From contig NZ_JAEINV010000001.1 of the NCBI RefSeq assembly GCF_016342705.1, positions 186,001 through 250,000 on the forward strand: DNA of 64,000 bases, read 5' to 3'. This document shows, piece by piece, positions 46,723-55,906 of this stretch (positions within the stretch are counted from its first letter, which is position 1; the number at the start of each line of letters is the position of its first letter). A program made the translations under genes and the position numbers. Origin of the DNA: Lutibacter sp. GTDB lineage: Bacteria > Bacteroidota > Bacteroidia > Flavobacteriales > Flavobacteriaceae. A model generated the notes under the pieces. The model did not search any database, was not told the origin of the DNA, and saw nothing but the letters and a program-made list of their open reading frames with translations.

Positions 46723-47421
46723 ATGAAAAATATATTTTTAGTAGTTGCTATTGTTATTTTAATTATTTCTTGTGGAGGTGGAGATGATTCTCCGCCAACT
46801 TCAATTCCAGATGAAAATAAAGCGCCTTCAACACCATCACTATCCAATCCCATTAACAATTCTCTTTGTGTAGATAAAGTTGTTACTTTTGAATGGGGAA
46901 CTTCAACAGATTTGGATAATGATACAATTAAGTATGAAATTCAAATAGCTAAAGACAACAGTTTTTCACAAATTGTTCAAATAATTAATACTACTTCAAC
47001 AAGTGCATTGGTTACATTAGAAAATAATAATGCCTACTATTGGAGAGTTAAAGCAATTGACAGTAAAAATTTAGCAGGAAATTTTTCGCCAATATATAAA
47101 TTTTTCACTTATGGAATTGGTGTAGGAAATTATGCACCTTTTGCACCTGAGCTTAAAAAACCTACATTAAATTCTGTTATTCAATCTTCAACCGTTGAGT
47201 TAGAGTGGAATGCTTCAGATGTTGATAGTGCAGATATTTTAACGTATGACGTATTTTTAGATACTACAAATCCACCAATAGTTAAAGTTGGAGATAATTT
47301 GAGCGCCAAAACACTTACCAAAGCTGTAAATACTTCATCCACTTATTATTGGAAAGTAGTTGTCAAAGATAATAAAGGAGGCCAAATCATTGGGCAAGTT
47401 TGGAATTTCACAACAGATTAA
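46723..47421 (+). CDS. Lipoprotein with two FN3-like domains
   Basis: A 232-aa lipoprotein (lipobox LIISC, then GGGDD) with two fibronectin III-like repeats of about 95 residues each. Both have the pattern of E-W then YYWRV/YYWKV (VTFEWGTSTDLDND...NNAYYWRVKAID and VELEWNASDVDSAD...STYYWKVVVKD). No catalytic motif. It follows the GH5 stop by 3 bp and may tether or assist that enzyme; a surface binding role is possible but not shown. Confidence 0.75.
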   Translation: MKNIFLVVAIVILIISCGGGDDSPPTSIPDENKAPSTPSLSNPINNSLCVDKVVTFEWGTSTDLDNDTIKYEIQIAKDNSFSQIVQIINTTSTSALVTLENNNAYYWRVKAIDSKNLAGNFSPIYKFFTYGIGVGNYAPFAPELKKPTLNSVIQSSTVELEWNASDVDSADILTYDVFLDTTNPPIVKVGDNLSAKTLTKAVNTSSTYYWKVVVKDNKGGQIIGQVWNFTTD

Positions 47422-48144
47422 GTTAGTTTTCTTTATTCATAAGTTTAGTACTTTATTATATTGTTGTAATGTAGTTCATAGTTAATTTCTTGAAATTTTC
47501 ATTTTCATATTAGAAATTTTCAACTTGTTTATGTTGCCCTTAAATTTTAGTTTAAGAGTTAAATAATTGCTAATTTAAAAGAGAATTATAGACTCCATGC
47601 ATACTTGCATACCAATAGTATTACCATCCCTTTAAACGCATCTACAAATAGTTGATGGAAGATATCAACATTTTTAAATTAGGAGCTACAATCTTATTGA
47701 ATTTAGGTCTTAAACTTAATCTATATTTTTATACATACTACTTTTCGAATATTTCATTTACGCTGTTGTTTTGTGAAAAAGTGTGAAGGATTTTTTAAAA
47801 ATAAGAAGAAGCCTATTGAAATATAGGTAGAAAACATATGCTGTACTCTTTGTAAGTAATATAGCTACCACTACATATAAAAAACATACCTCAACATTAC
47901 CACAACAATTAGTCAACTATAAGGTTTTAGTTAACTAAATAATTAAAAAAAATAACATAAAAAGTTGCGCCTAAATTAGTGGCTTAACCTCAATAAACAC
48001 TGGAATTTTAATCAAAATTATCTTAAATATATGTTAAATTAACATTTATTAAAATACCAGATGTATGTTTTTTGTATAGGTATCATTTTAAAAAACAGCT
48101 CAAATTCAAGGTATCTTTATAAAAACTTAATTAATCATTTATAT
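47422..48144. other. 723-bp intergenic region before the second SusC
   Basis: No gene is visible on either strand. It contains a small inverted repeat GTTGAT/ATCAAC followed by a T-rich stretch (47651-47675), a 12-bp imperfect inverted repeat (47907-47918 with 47929-47940, 10 of 12 pairing), and the palindrome GTTAAATTAAC (48033-48043). The last is followed by ATTTATT, as at 9871. Promoter boxes are not convincing, although TATGTTTT at 48064-48071 is near consensus. Confidence 0.5.
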
Positions 48145-51100
48145 ATGAAATCACTTTTATTATCAATTTTTCTCAGTTTTGTTGGGTTATGTAGTTACTC
48201 ACAAAACTATGAAGTAAAAGGAAATGTAGTAGATACTTATGGTTCACCACTACCTGGTGTAACTGTAGTTGTTAAAAACACAACTAAGGGTGCTTCTACT
48301 GACTTTGATGGAAATTTTACAATTTCTAACATTGAAAAAGGCGAAACATTAGTTTTCTCCTTTATTGGATATGCTACTAAGGAAGTTTTAGTAGTTAACA
48401 ATAACCCTATGAAGGTAACTTTATCTGAAGACACACAAAGCTTAGATGAAGTTGTTGTAGTTGGTTATGGTACACAAAAGAAAAGCGTTGTTACAGGTGC
48501 TATTTCAAGTGTAAAAGCAGAAGACCTAGAAGGTTTACCCGTAGAAAGAGTTGAACAAGCACTTCAAGGTAGAGTTTCAGGGGTAGTAATTGCTGCGGAT
48601 GCTGGACAACCTGGATCTTCATCTACTGTTAGAGTACGTGGTATTACAACTTTTGGAAATAATAATCCATTATGGGTTATTGATGGAGTTGTAGTAGACT
48701 CAGGAGGAATTGGTTACCTAAATCAATCAGACATCCAATCTATTGAAGTACTGAAAGATGCTGCTTCATTAGCTATTTACGGTGCTAGATCTGCTGCTGG
48801 GGTAATTTTAATTACAACTAAAAAAGGTAAACAAGGAAAAGTGAATGTAAGTTATAACACTTTTATTGGTGTTTCTCAAGCTTCAAAAAAATTATCATTA
48901 TTAAATGCTGCTGAATATGGAGCAATAATGAATGAAAAGTCTGTTGCAGATGGTGGGCCAATTATTTTTAATAATATAGCTGCTTTAGGTCAAGGAACAA
49001 ACTGGCAAGATGTTATTTTTAATGACAGTGCAATGAGAACTTCACACGAAATTAATTTAAATGGAGGTAATGATGTTTCTACATTTTATGCTTCATTTGG
49101 TTTAAGTGATCAAGAAGGAATTGTAATGTCAGAAGTTTCTAATTTCAATAAAAAGAACATTCGATTAAATTCAACTCATAAAATTTCTGAATATATTAAA
49201 GTTGGTCAAACACTTGGATATGCTCATAAAACTTCAAAAGGAATTGGAACAAATTCTGAATTTGGTGGACCATTAAGTTCTGCAATAAATTTAGATCCAA
49301 TTACTCCATTAGTTATTACAGATCCTGTAGTTGCTAACGGAGCTCCTTATAGTACTAATCCAGTATTTAGAGATGAAAATGGAAATCCTTATGGAATTTC
49401 AAATTGGGTTGGACAGGAAATGACAAACCCTTTAGCAGATATTCAAAGATCTATAGGCAACTATGGCTGGTCAGATGATGTTGTTGGAAATGTATTTGTT
49501 GATGTTACACCTATAGAAAATTTAGTTTTTAAATCATCTTTAAGTGGAAAAATGTCTTACTGGGGAGATGAAGGATTTACTCCAGAATATTATTTACAAG
49601 CAACAAGTGTAAATTCTCAAAACCGTTTGTCTAGAAGCAGAAGTAAAGGTTTTGGATGGAATTTAGAAAACACGGTATCATATTCAAAAGTATTTGGAGT
49701 TCATGACTTCTCTGTTTTATTAGGACAAGGTGTATATGTTGATGGTATTTCTAGTGGGGTTGGTATCACTTATTTTGATTTGCCTGTAACTTCAAGAGAT
49801 CAAGCTAGTTTTAATTTTCCAGTAACAGATGATCAAAAAGTTGGTTATTCATGGACAGGGACAGAGCATAAAGTAATATCAATATTCTCTAGATTAAACT
49901 ATAACTATGATGAAAAATATTTATTTACAGGTATTGTTCGTCGTGATGGTTCTTCAAGATTTGGTACTAATAATAAATTTGGTATTTTCCCTTCATTTTC
50001 TGCAGGTTGGGTAGCTACAAAAGAAGCTTTCTGGCCAGAAAATAATGTGGTAACTAAATTGAAAATTAGAGGTGGTTATGGTATAACAGGTAATGATGCC
50101 ATTGGAGATTTTGGATATTTAGCTTTAGTAGGTGGTGGTAGAAATTATACTTTTGGAGATCCAGGTGTAATTTATACAGGTTATAGTCCGAACGCTCCGG
50201 ATAACCCAGATTTAAAATGGGAAGAGACAGCACAAACAAACATTGGTTTTGAAGCAAGATTATTTGAAAATATTGATGTGAATTTTGATTATTTCATTAA
50301 AGAAACAAATGGAATTTTGAGACCTGTTGAAATTCCAGGATATGTTGGAGCTTCAGGAAGTCCATTAGGAAACGTTGCGGATATGAAAAACACTGGTTTA
50401 GAATTTGAAGTTGGCTATAGAAAATCTTTTGGAGACTTTAATTTTAAAGCCAATGGAAACGTTTCTTACATTAAGAATGAAGTTACCTACTTAGGAGATG
50501 GTAAAGAATTTATTGGTGGAGGAGCAGGATTTCAATCAATGGGTGAAGTTACTAGAATTCAAATAGGAGAATCTATTAACACATTTTATGGTTACCAAAC
50601 CAATGGAGTTTTCCAAAACATAAATGAAGTAAATTCTTATGTAAATGATGCAGGAACTCCAATTCAACCAAATGCGGTACCAGGAGATTTTAAATGGAAG
50701 GATAACAATGGAGATGGAGAAATTTCTGATGAAGATAAAGCATTCTTAGGAACACCATTACCAAAATATACTTTTGGTTTAACATTAAACTTAGATTATA
50801 AAGGATTCGATTTTATGGTATTTACTCAAGGAGTTGCCGGGAATAAAATTTTCCAAGGTTTAAGAAGACTTGATGTTGCTAATGCAAACCACCAAACATC
50901 TGCATTAGGAAGATGGACTGGAGAAGGATCAACTAATTCATACCCAAGATTAACAAATAACGATCCAAATGGTAACTTTGGGAAGTTCTCAGATTTCTAT
51001 TTAGAAGATGGTGATTTCTTAAGATTCAAAACTATTCAATTAGGATACTCATTACCAAATAACATAGTTGAAAAAATTGGAGCTTCCAAATTAAGAGTCT

Positions 51101-51240
51101 ATGTAACAGGTGAAAATTTACTAACAATAACTAATTATACAGGATACGATCCTGAAATTGGAGGAAGTGTAATGGGAATTGATAAAGGGTATTACCCACA
51201 AGCACAATCATTTATGATGGGGGTTAACGTACAATTTTAA
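48145..51240 (+). CDS. SusC-like TonB-dependent transporter (glucan PUL)
   Basis: Outer-membrane importer, 1031 aa from the ATG at 48145, which begins directly with a signal peptide (MKSLLLSIFLSFVGLCSYSQ). A longer frame from 48061 would put 28 odd residues in front and is unlikely. Carboxypeptidase-like domain (VKGNVVDTYGSPLPGVTVVV), SusC motif LDEVVVVGYGTQKKSVVTGAI, plug (IQSIEVLKDAASLAIYGARS), barrel ending MMGVNVQF. It pairs with the SusD 5 bp downstream. Substrate inferred as laminarin-type glucan. Confidence 0.94.
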   Translation: MKSLLLSIFLSFVGLCSYSQNYEVKGNVVDTYGSPLPGVTVVVKNTTKGASTDFDGNFTISNIEKGETLVFSFIGYATKEVLVVNNNPMKVTLSEDTQSLDEVVVVGYGTQKKSVVTGAISSVKAEDLEGLPVERVEQALQGRVSGVVIAADAGQPGSSSTVRVRGITTFGNNNPLWVIDGVVVDSGGIGYLNQSDIQSIEVLKDAASLAIYGARSAAGVILITTKKGKQGKVNVSYNTFIGVSQASKKLSLLNAAEYGAIMNEKSVADGGPIIFNNIAALGQGTNWQDVIFNDSAMRTSHEINLNGGNDVSTFYASFGLSDQEGIVMSEVSNFNKKNIRLNSTHKISEYIKVGQTLGYAHKTSKGIGTNSEFGGPLSSAINLDPITPLVITDPVVANGAPYSTNPVFRDENGNPYGISNWVGQEMTNPLADIQRSIGNYGWSDDVVGNVFVDVTPIENLVFKSSLSGKMSYWGDEGFTPEYYLQATSVNSQNRLSRSRSKGFGWNLENTVSYSKVFGVHDFSVLLGQGVYVDGISSGVGITYFDLPVTSRDQASFNFPVTDDQKVGYSWTGTEHKVISIFSRLNYNYDEKYLFTGIVRRDGSSRFGTNNKFGIFPSFSAGWVATKEAFWPENNVVTKLKIRGGYGITGNDAIGDFGYLALVGGGRNYTFGDPGVIYTGYSPNAPDNPDLKWEETAQTNIGFEARLFENIDVNFDYFIKETNGILRPVEIPGYVGASGSPLGNVADMKNTGLEFEVGYRKSFGDFNFKANGNVSYIKNEVTYLGDGKEFIGGGAGFQSMGEVTRIQIGESINTFYGYQTNGVFQNINEVNSYVNDAGTPIQPNAVPGDFKWKDNNGDGEISDEDKAFLGTPLPKYTFGLTLNLDYKGFDFMVFTQGVAGNKIFQGLRRLDVANANHQTSALGRWTGEGSTNSYPRLTNNDPNGNFGKFSDFYLEDGDFLRFKTIQLGYSLPNNIVEKIGASKLRVYVTGENLLTITNYTGYDPEIGGSVMGIDKGYYPQAQSFMMGVNVQF

Positions 51241-51245
51241 TAAAA

Positions 51246-52769
51246 ATGAAAAGAATTATGAAATTAAAAATATATAGGTTACCAATACTAGCAGTAGCAT
51301 TATTGGCAACAATATTCTCTTGTTCTGAAGACTATTTGGAAGTAGATCCTTCTGGACAGTTTCTTTCAGGAAACTATTATGCAAACCAAACTGAAGCATT
51401 TGCGGGGTTAGTTGCAGAATATGATTTTATGAGAAAAAACTCTGGAGGTTTTGAAAACATGGTAACTATGATGAACGCAGGTTCTGACGACCATTATGCA
51501 GGTGGAGGTAACTCTACTGATGGAGCAGGAATCCAATCATTTTCAAATTATACTTTAAATGCAATTGAAATGCCTTCATCATTTTGGAGTGATTATTACA
51601 AAGGTATTTTTAGAGCAAATATGATGATTTTGAAATTGCCGGATGTGCCAATGGATGAAACGTTAAAAGCTAGATATATGGCAGAATCAAAAGCTTTAAG
51701 AGCTTACTACCATTTTAATTTAGTACGTTTATTTAAAAACATACCATTATTTACAGCGCCAGTAGATCCAGCAGAAACTTATAATGTTGTTCAATCAACA
51801 CCAGAAGAAGTATATGCCCAAATTGAAATTGACTTATTAGATGCAATTTCAGGATTACCAACTACATTAAATTCTGATGAATTAGGTAGATTTACTAAAG
51901 GAGCTGCACAAGCGGTTTTAGGAAAGGTTTACTTAGAGCAAGGCAAAAAAGCTGAAGCTGCAGCGCAATTTGCAGCTGTAAATGGTACGCCAGGAGCTAC
52001 TAGCCCTTATGGATATAAGTTATTAGCTAATTTTAATGACTTATGGCAAATTGATAATAAATTTAATACAGAATCTATTTTAGAAGTTACTCATACAAAT
52101 TTAAGTTTAGCTGGTTGGGGAAATGCTTATAATGATGATGCAGAAGGAAACATGGTTAGTACAATGGTTGGTCCAAGAGGTTTTGTTGATTTAGATGTAA
52201 ATGACAATGTTCCTGCTTATTCTTCTGGATGGAGTTTTAATCCTATTATTCCTGAATTATATGATTTACTTAAAAATGATCCTAGATTTGAAGCTACTGT
52301 TTTAGATTTAAAAGCATTATCAGAACAAGGTAAAATTCAATATTCTCCAGGGTATCAAGATACTGGTTACTTCTTAAATAAATTTGCTCCAACTGTTGCA
52401 GAAGAGCATACAGGTGCAGGAGATATGTGGTTAAACCACCGTCAAAATTCTTATGTGATAAGATTAGCTGATACCTATTTACTAGAAGCAGAAGCTTTAA
52501 ATGGAACTGGAACAAGAGCTCAAGCATTATTAGATGCAGTAAGAGCAAGAGTTGGGTTGCCATCTATTCCTGTAAGTATGGATAATGTGTTAGCTGAAAG
52601 AAGATTAGAATTGGCAGGTGAAGGACACCGTTGGTTCGATTTAAGAAGAAATGGAAAATTACAAGCTAAATTGGCTTCTAGAGGATTTGTTTCTGGGAAA
52701 CATGAAATTTTCCCAATACCTTATAAGGAATTGGAAAATACCAAATTAGTACAAAATCCAAACTACTAA
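51246..52769 (+). CDS. SusD-like lipoprotein (glucan PUL)
   Basis: SusD-family partner of the transporter, 507 aa, lipobox TIFSC followed by SEDYLEVDPSG with early acidic residues. Signatures are SKALRAYYHFNLVRLFKNIPLF around residues 145-166, YVIRLADTYLLEAEALNGTG and the C-terminal ERRLELAGEGHRWFDLRRNG. The ATG at 51246 has an in-frame alternative at 51258. Binding of beta-glucan is an inference from the operon. Confidence 0.94.
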   Translation: MKRIMKLKIYRLPILAVALLATIFSCSEDYLEVDPSGQFLSGNYYANQTEAFAGLVAEYDFMRKNSGGFENMVTMMNAGSDDHYAGGGNSTDGAGIQSFSNYTLNAIEMPSSFWSDYYKGIFRANMMILKLPDVPMDETLKARYMAESKALRAYYHFNLVRLFKNIPLFTAPVDPAETYNVVQSTPEEVYAQIEIDLLDAISGLPTTLNSDELGRFTKGAAQAVLGKVYLEQGKKAEAAAQFAAVNGTPGATSPYGYKLLANFNDLWQIDNKFNTESILEVTHTNLSLAGWGNAYNDDAEGNMVSTMVGPRGFVDLDVNDNVPAYSSGWSFNPIIPELYDLLKNDPRFEATVLDLKALSEQGKIQYSPGYQDTGYFLNKFAPTVAEEHTGAGDMWLNHRQNSYVIRLADTYLLEAEALNGTGTRAQALLDAVRARVGLPSIPVSMDNVLAERRLELAGEGHRWFDLRRNGKLQAKLASRGFVSGKHEIFPIPYKELENTKLVQNPNY

Positions 52770-52784
52770 ATAAAAATTAAAATT

Positions 52785-54857
52785 ATGAAAGTATTTAAAT
52801 ATATTTTAAACGCAATCTTATTGATTGCAGTACTTTGGAGCTGTTCAAATGACGAAATGAATAATCTTGATTTTACAAAGTCTGCAGTGGCTCCAACAAA
52901 TGTTGAAGCGCTGTTTACAATCACTCAAGATAATACAGGTTTAGTCTCAATAGCACCAAGCGCTGAAGGAGCAGTAGCTTATGATATCAATTTTGGAGAT
53001 ACGTCAGCTTCTGCAACTATAAAAGCTGGAAAAAAAGCTTCACATGTATATGCTGAAGGATCGTACACAGTAGGAATTGCAGCAAAAGGAATAACAGGAT
53101 TAACAACAGAATATGCTAAAGAAATAGTAGTATCATTTCAAGCGCCTGAGTTTGGAACTGATCCAATTATTGCGAATGATGCAGCAAAATCGAAACAAGT
53201 AAATGTAACGGTTCCTAATGATACAAAATTTGCTATGTTTTATGATGCATATTTTGTTGAAAATGGAGTTGAAACAGTGCTAACAGCAAATGTTGGTGAT
53301 AAAGTTTCTTACACTTATGCAAATCCTGGAACTTATACTATTAAAGTAGTATTAAAAGGTGGTGCAATTGCAACAACTGAATATATTGTGACAGATTTTG
53401 AAGTAACTGAAATTTTACAACCAATAAAATCTGCACCAGCACAACCTGGAAGAGTAGCAACTGATTATATTTCTATTTTTAGTGATGCTTATACCAATGT
53501 TGCAGGGAGTGATTTCAATCCTTACTGGTGGCAAAACACTATTTACACTGCATTTAGTTTAAATGGCGATGCAATGTTACAATACAGTAATTTAAATTAC
53601 CAAGGTATTCAAATTGGTGCAGCTCAAAACGTTTCTGGAATGGAAACTTTGCATATTGACGTTTGGTCTGCAACTGCAAATACTATTGAATTTTATCCAC
53701 TTCCAGTTGGAATTGCTGCTGAAAACGAAAAATTCTTTGCATTAACTCTTTTAGCTGATCAATGGAATAGTTTTGATATTCCTTTATCATATTTTTCTGA
53801 TTTAGGATTGGCATTAGACAATATTCACCAATTTAAATTTGTTGGATCGGGATCTATTTTTGTTGATAATATTTATTTCTACAAAGCGCCATCTGCACCA
53901 TCAATTTTATCAGGAACATGGAAATTAGCTCCTGAAGCAAATGCTTTTAAAGTTGGGCCTACTTATGGTTCTGGTGATTGGTGGGGAAATAGCGCAGGAG
54001 ACGTAACTGGAAGAGCTTGTTTATTTGATGATGAATATGTATTTGGGAATGACGGTTCCTTTAAGAATGTTTTAGGCGGATCGACTTGGATAGAAGGATG
54101 GCAAGGTGGAACTGATAGTTGTGGAACTCCAGTAGCTCCTCACAATGGTTCAACTGCAGCATCATTTTATTATGATGACGTATTAGGGAAACTTACTATA
54201 ACAGGAAAAGGTGCATATTTAGGAATTCCTAAACCATACAATGGAGGAGAATTAGCTTCACCTTCAAATGCTCCGGACTCTATCACATATGATGTTGTAC
54301 TTTCTGATAATGATAATACAATGACCTTAGTTCTTTATTATGGAGCAGGCTATTGGACGTTTAAATTAGTGAGAGATGTATCTCCACTTGTTGGTAACTG
54401 GAAATTGGCTCCTGAAGCTTACGCTTTTATGGTTGGAGACTCTTATGGTTCAGGAAACTGGTGGGGAAATAGTGCAGGAGATGTAACAGGAAGAGCTTGT
54501 TTATTTGATGATCAATATATTTTCTCTGCAAATGGTTCATTTAAAAATGAATTAGGAGAAAGTACTTGGATTGAAGGATGGCAAGGTGGATCGGATAATT
54601 GTGGAACTCCAGTTGCACCTCATAATGGCTCTGCATTGGCTACATATTCGTATGATAAAACAGCTGGAACTGTTACTGTTATTGGAACAGGAGCTTATTT
54701 AGGAATTCCGAAGCCATACAATGGTGGAGAATTATCAGATCCAGCAAATGCTCCAGGCTCAATTACCTATGATGTTACTTTTTCTGATGGAGGAAATACA
54801 ATGACTTTGGTATTATACTATGGAGCGGGGTATTGGACATTTAAGCTTGTTAAGTAA
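52785..54857 (+). CDS. Surface glycan-binding lipoprotein: two PKD-like domains, a CBM-like domain and a duplicated C-terminal domain
   Basis: A 690-aa lipoprotein (lipobox LWSC, then SNDEMNN). Two PKD-like domains (about 35-115 and 120-215) lead to a jelly-roll-like region (about 220-372, DYISIFSDAYTNVAGSDFNP). Two near-identical domains follow, residues 377-536 and 537-690, each with WKLAPEA, WWGNSAGDVTGRACLFDD, STWIEGWQGG, CGTPVAPHNGS, AYLGIPKPYNGGEL and LVLYYGAGYWTFKLV. No catalytic motif is seen. It occupies the SusE/F position and is likely the main glucan-binding protein of this locus. Confidence 0.82.
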   Translation: MKVFKYILNAILLIAVLWSCSNDEMNNLDFTKSAVAPTNVEALFTITQDNTGLVSIAPSAEGAVAYDINFGDTSASATIKAGKKASHVYAEGSYTVGIAAKGITGLTTEYAKEIVVSFQAPEFGTDPIIANDAAKSKQVNVTVPNDTKFAMFYDAYFVENGVETVLTANVGDKVSYTYANPGTYTIKVVLKGGAIATTEYIVTDFEVTEILQPIKSAPAQPGRVATDYISIFSDAYTNVAGSDFNPYWWQNTIYTAFSLNGDAMLQYSNLNYQGIQIGAAQNVSGMETLHIDVWSATANTIEFYPLPVGIAAENEKFFALTLLADQWNSFDIPLSYFSDLGLALDNIHQFKFVGSGSIFVDNIYFYKAPSAPSILSGTWKLAPEANAFKVGPTYGSGDWWGNSAGDVTGRACLFDDEYVFGNDGSFKNVLGGSTWIEGWQGGTDSCGTPVAPHNGSTAASFYYDDVLGKLTITGKGAYLGIPKPYNGGELASPSNAPDSITYDVVLSDNDNTMTLVLYYGAGYWTFKLVRDVSPLVGNWKLAPEAYAFMVGDSYGSGNWWGNSAGDVTGRACLFDDQYIFSANGSFKNELGESTWIEGWQGGSDNCGTPVAPHNGSALATYSYDKTAGTVTVIGTGAYLGIPKPYNGGELSDPANAPGSITYDVTFSDGGNTMTLVLYYGAGYWTFKLVK
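53913..54854 (+). repeat. Tandem duplication of a 480-bp coding segment
   Basis: Copy 1 covers 53913-54392 and copy 2 covers 54393-54854. The proteins are very similar over the whole unit and long stretches of DNA are identical or differ only at silent positions, which points to a recent in-frame duplication. Confidence 0.85.
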
Positions 54858-54875
54858 ATAAAAAAATATTATAAA

Positions 54876-55826
54876 ATGAAAAATTTAAAATATATAATTG
54901 GAATTGCTCTTTTAACACTGGTAATTATTGCTGGATGTAAAGAGGATACCTACGAATTTGGGGATTTAATAGCTCCTTCAAATCTTGTAATTAATGCCGA
55001 TATTGTTGGTATGTCAGATTCAAATCCAAATGGAGATGGCTCTGGTGAAGTAGTTATTACTGTAAATGCGGATGATGCCATTACGTACCATATTGGTTTT
55101 AATAAAATTGATGATTTTGCACCAGTAAACTATAAAGTTTTAGCTTCTGGAACAATAAATCAAAAATTCACAGATCCAGGTGTAAATACCTATAGAATTT
55201 CAATGATTGCTTTTGGTCCTGGGGGAGTTGCATCTAATTTAACAAAGGACATAACTGTAAGAAGTGATTATGTTCCAGATCCTGAAGTTGTTACTGCAAT
55301 AACTAATGATAATTCAAAAACTTGGGTTGTTAATAAAGATGTACCAGCACATTTTGGTGTAGGTCCTTGGGGAGAAAAATCTCCAATTTGGTGGACTGCA
55401 GGAGTTGATGAAAAACTTACAGCAGCGCCTTGTTTTTATAGTACAACATTTACATTTATTAAAAATGCAAATGGTACATTTAAATTAACAGTAGATGCAT
55501 CTGCAGATGGAGCGTTTACAAAAACAGGAGCTTTAGCTAATATCCCAGGAATACCAGCTTCTGGTGATGAAGGATGTTACAGTGAATACTCTGGAGGATC
55601 ATCAAGTTTTAATTTTGTTCCTTCAAGTTCAGGAATTGCTGTTGATGCAACATATCCTTCAACTCAGATAGCAATTAAACTTGCAACTAATGAAGCTTAT
55701 ATTGGCTATGGAGCTGTTCAAAGTGAATATGAAATTTTAGAAGCTACATCAGATTATTTGTACCTTAGAGTTCAAGGAACAGAAACTGGAAATGGATGGT
55801 GGATAAAACTTAAGCCGGTTCAATAA
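54876..55826 (+). CDS. SusE/F-position lipoprotein with PKD-like and lipocalin-like domains
   Basis: A 316-aa lipoprotein (lipobox IAGC followed by KEDTYEFG). Residues 30-130 form a PKD-like module beginning APSNLVINADIVG and containing DSNPNGDGSGEV. Residues 145-316 form a beta-rich domain with TWVVNK, GVGPWGEKSPIWW, FYSTTFTFIKNANGTF and WWIKLK. That layout recalls the duplicated domain in the preceding gene. The N-terminal module is shared with the GH16 downstream. Probably a second glucan-binding protein. Confidence 0.76.
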   Translation: MKNLKYIIGIALLTLVIIAGCKEDTYEFGDLIAPSNLVINADIVGMSDSNPNGDGSGEVVITVNADDAITYHIGFNKIDDFAPVNYKVLASGTINQKFTDPGVNTYRISMIAFGPGGVASNLTKDITVRSDYVPDPEVVTAITNDNSKTWVVNKDVPAHFGVGPWGEKSPIWWTAGVDEKLTAAPCFYSTTFTFIKNANGTFKLTVDASADGAFTKTGALANIPGIPASGDEGCYSEYSGGSSSFNFVPSSSGIAVDATYPSTQIAIKLATNEAYIGYGAVQSEYEILEATSDYLYLRVQGTETGNGWWIKLKPVQ

Positions 55827-55842
55827 TTTTTTTAAAACAATG

Positions 55843-55875
55843 AAACATCCAGAATTTTATTAATTCTGGATGTTT
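55843..55875 (+). terminator. Intrinsic terminator between SGBP genes and GH16
   Basis: Perfect 14-bp stem AAACATCCAGAATT / AATTCTGGATGTTT with a 5-nt loop and a T-run (55873-55877). It should reduce or stop transcription before the GH16 gene, which starts 31 bp later with no obvious promoter, so it may set SusCD/SGBP levels above those of the enzymes. Confidence 0.82.
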
Positions 55876-55906
55876 TTAATATTTTTTATAATTAAACAAA
55901 ATCATT

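Noticed and set aside
47598-47613. Short direct repeat GCATAC-TTGCATAC as a binding site or CRISPR-like repeat
   Set aside because: Only two copies of six bases, no spacing pattern, no further copies nearby.
48061-48144. Upstream in-frame ATG extending SusC by 28 residues
   Set aside because: The extra residues would bury the obvious signal peptide starting at 48145; the stretch looks like untranslated leader.
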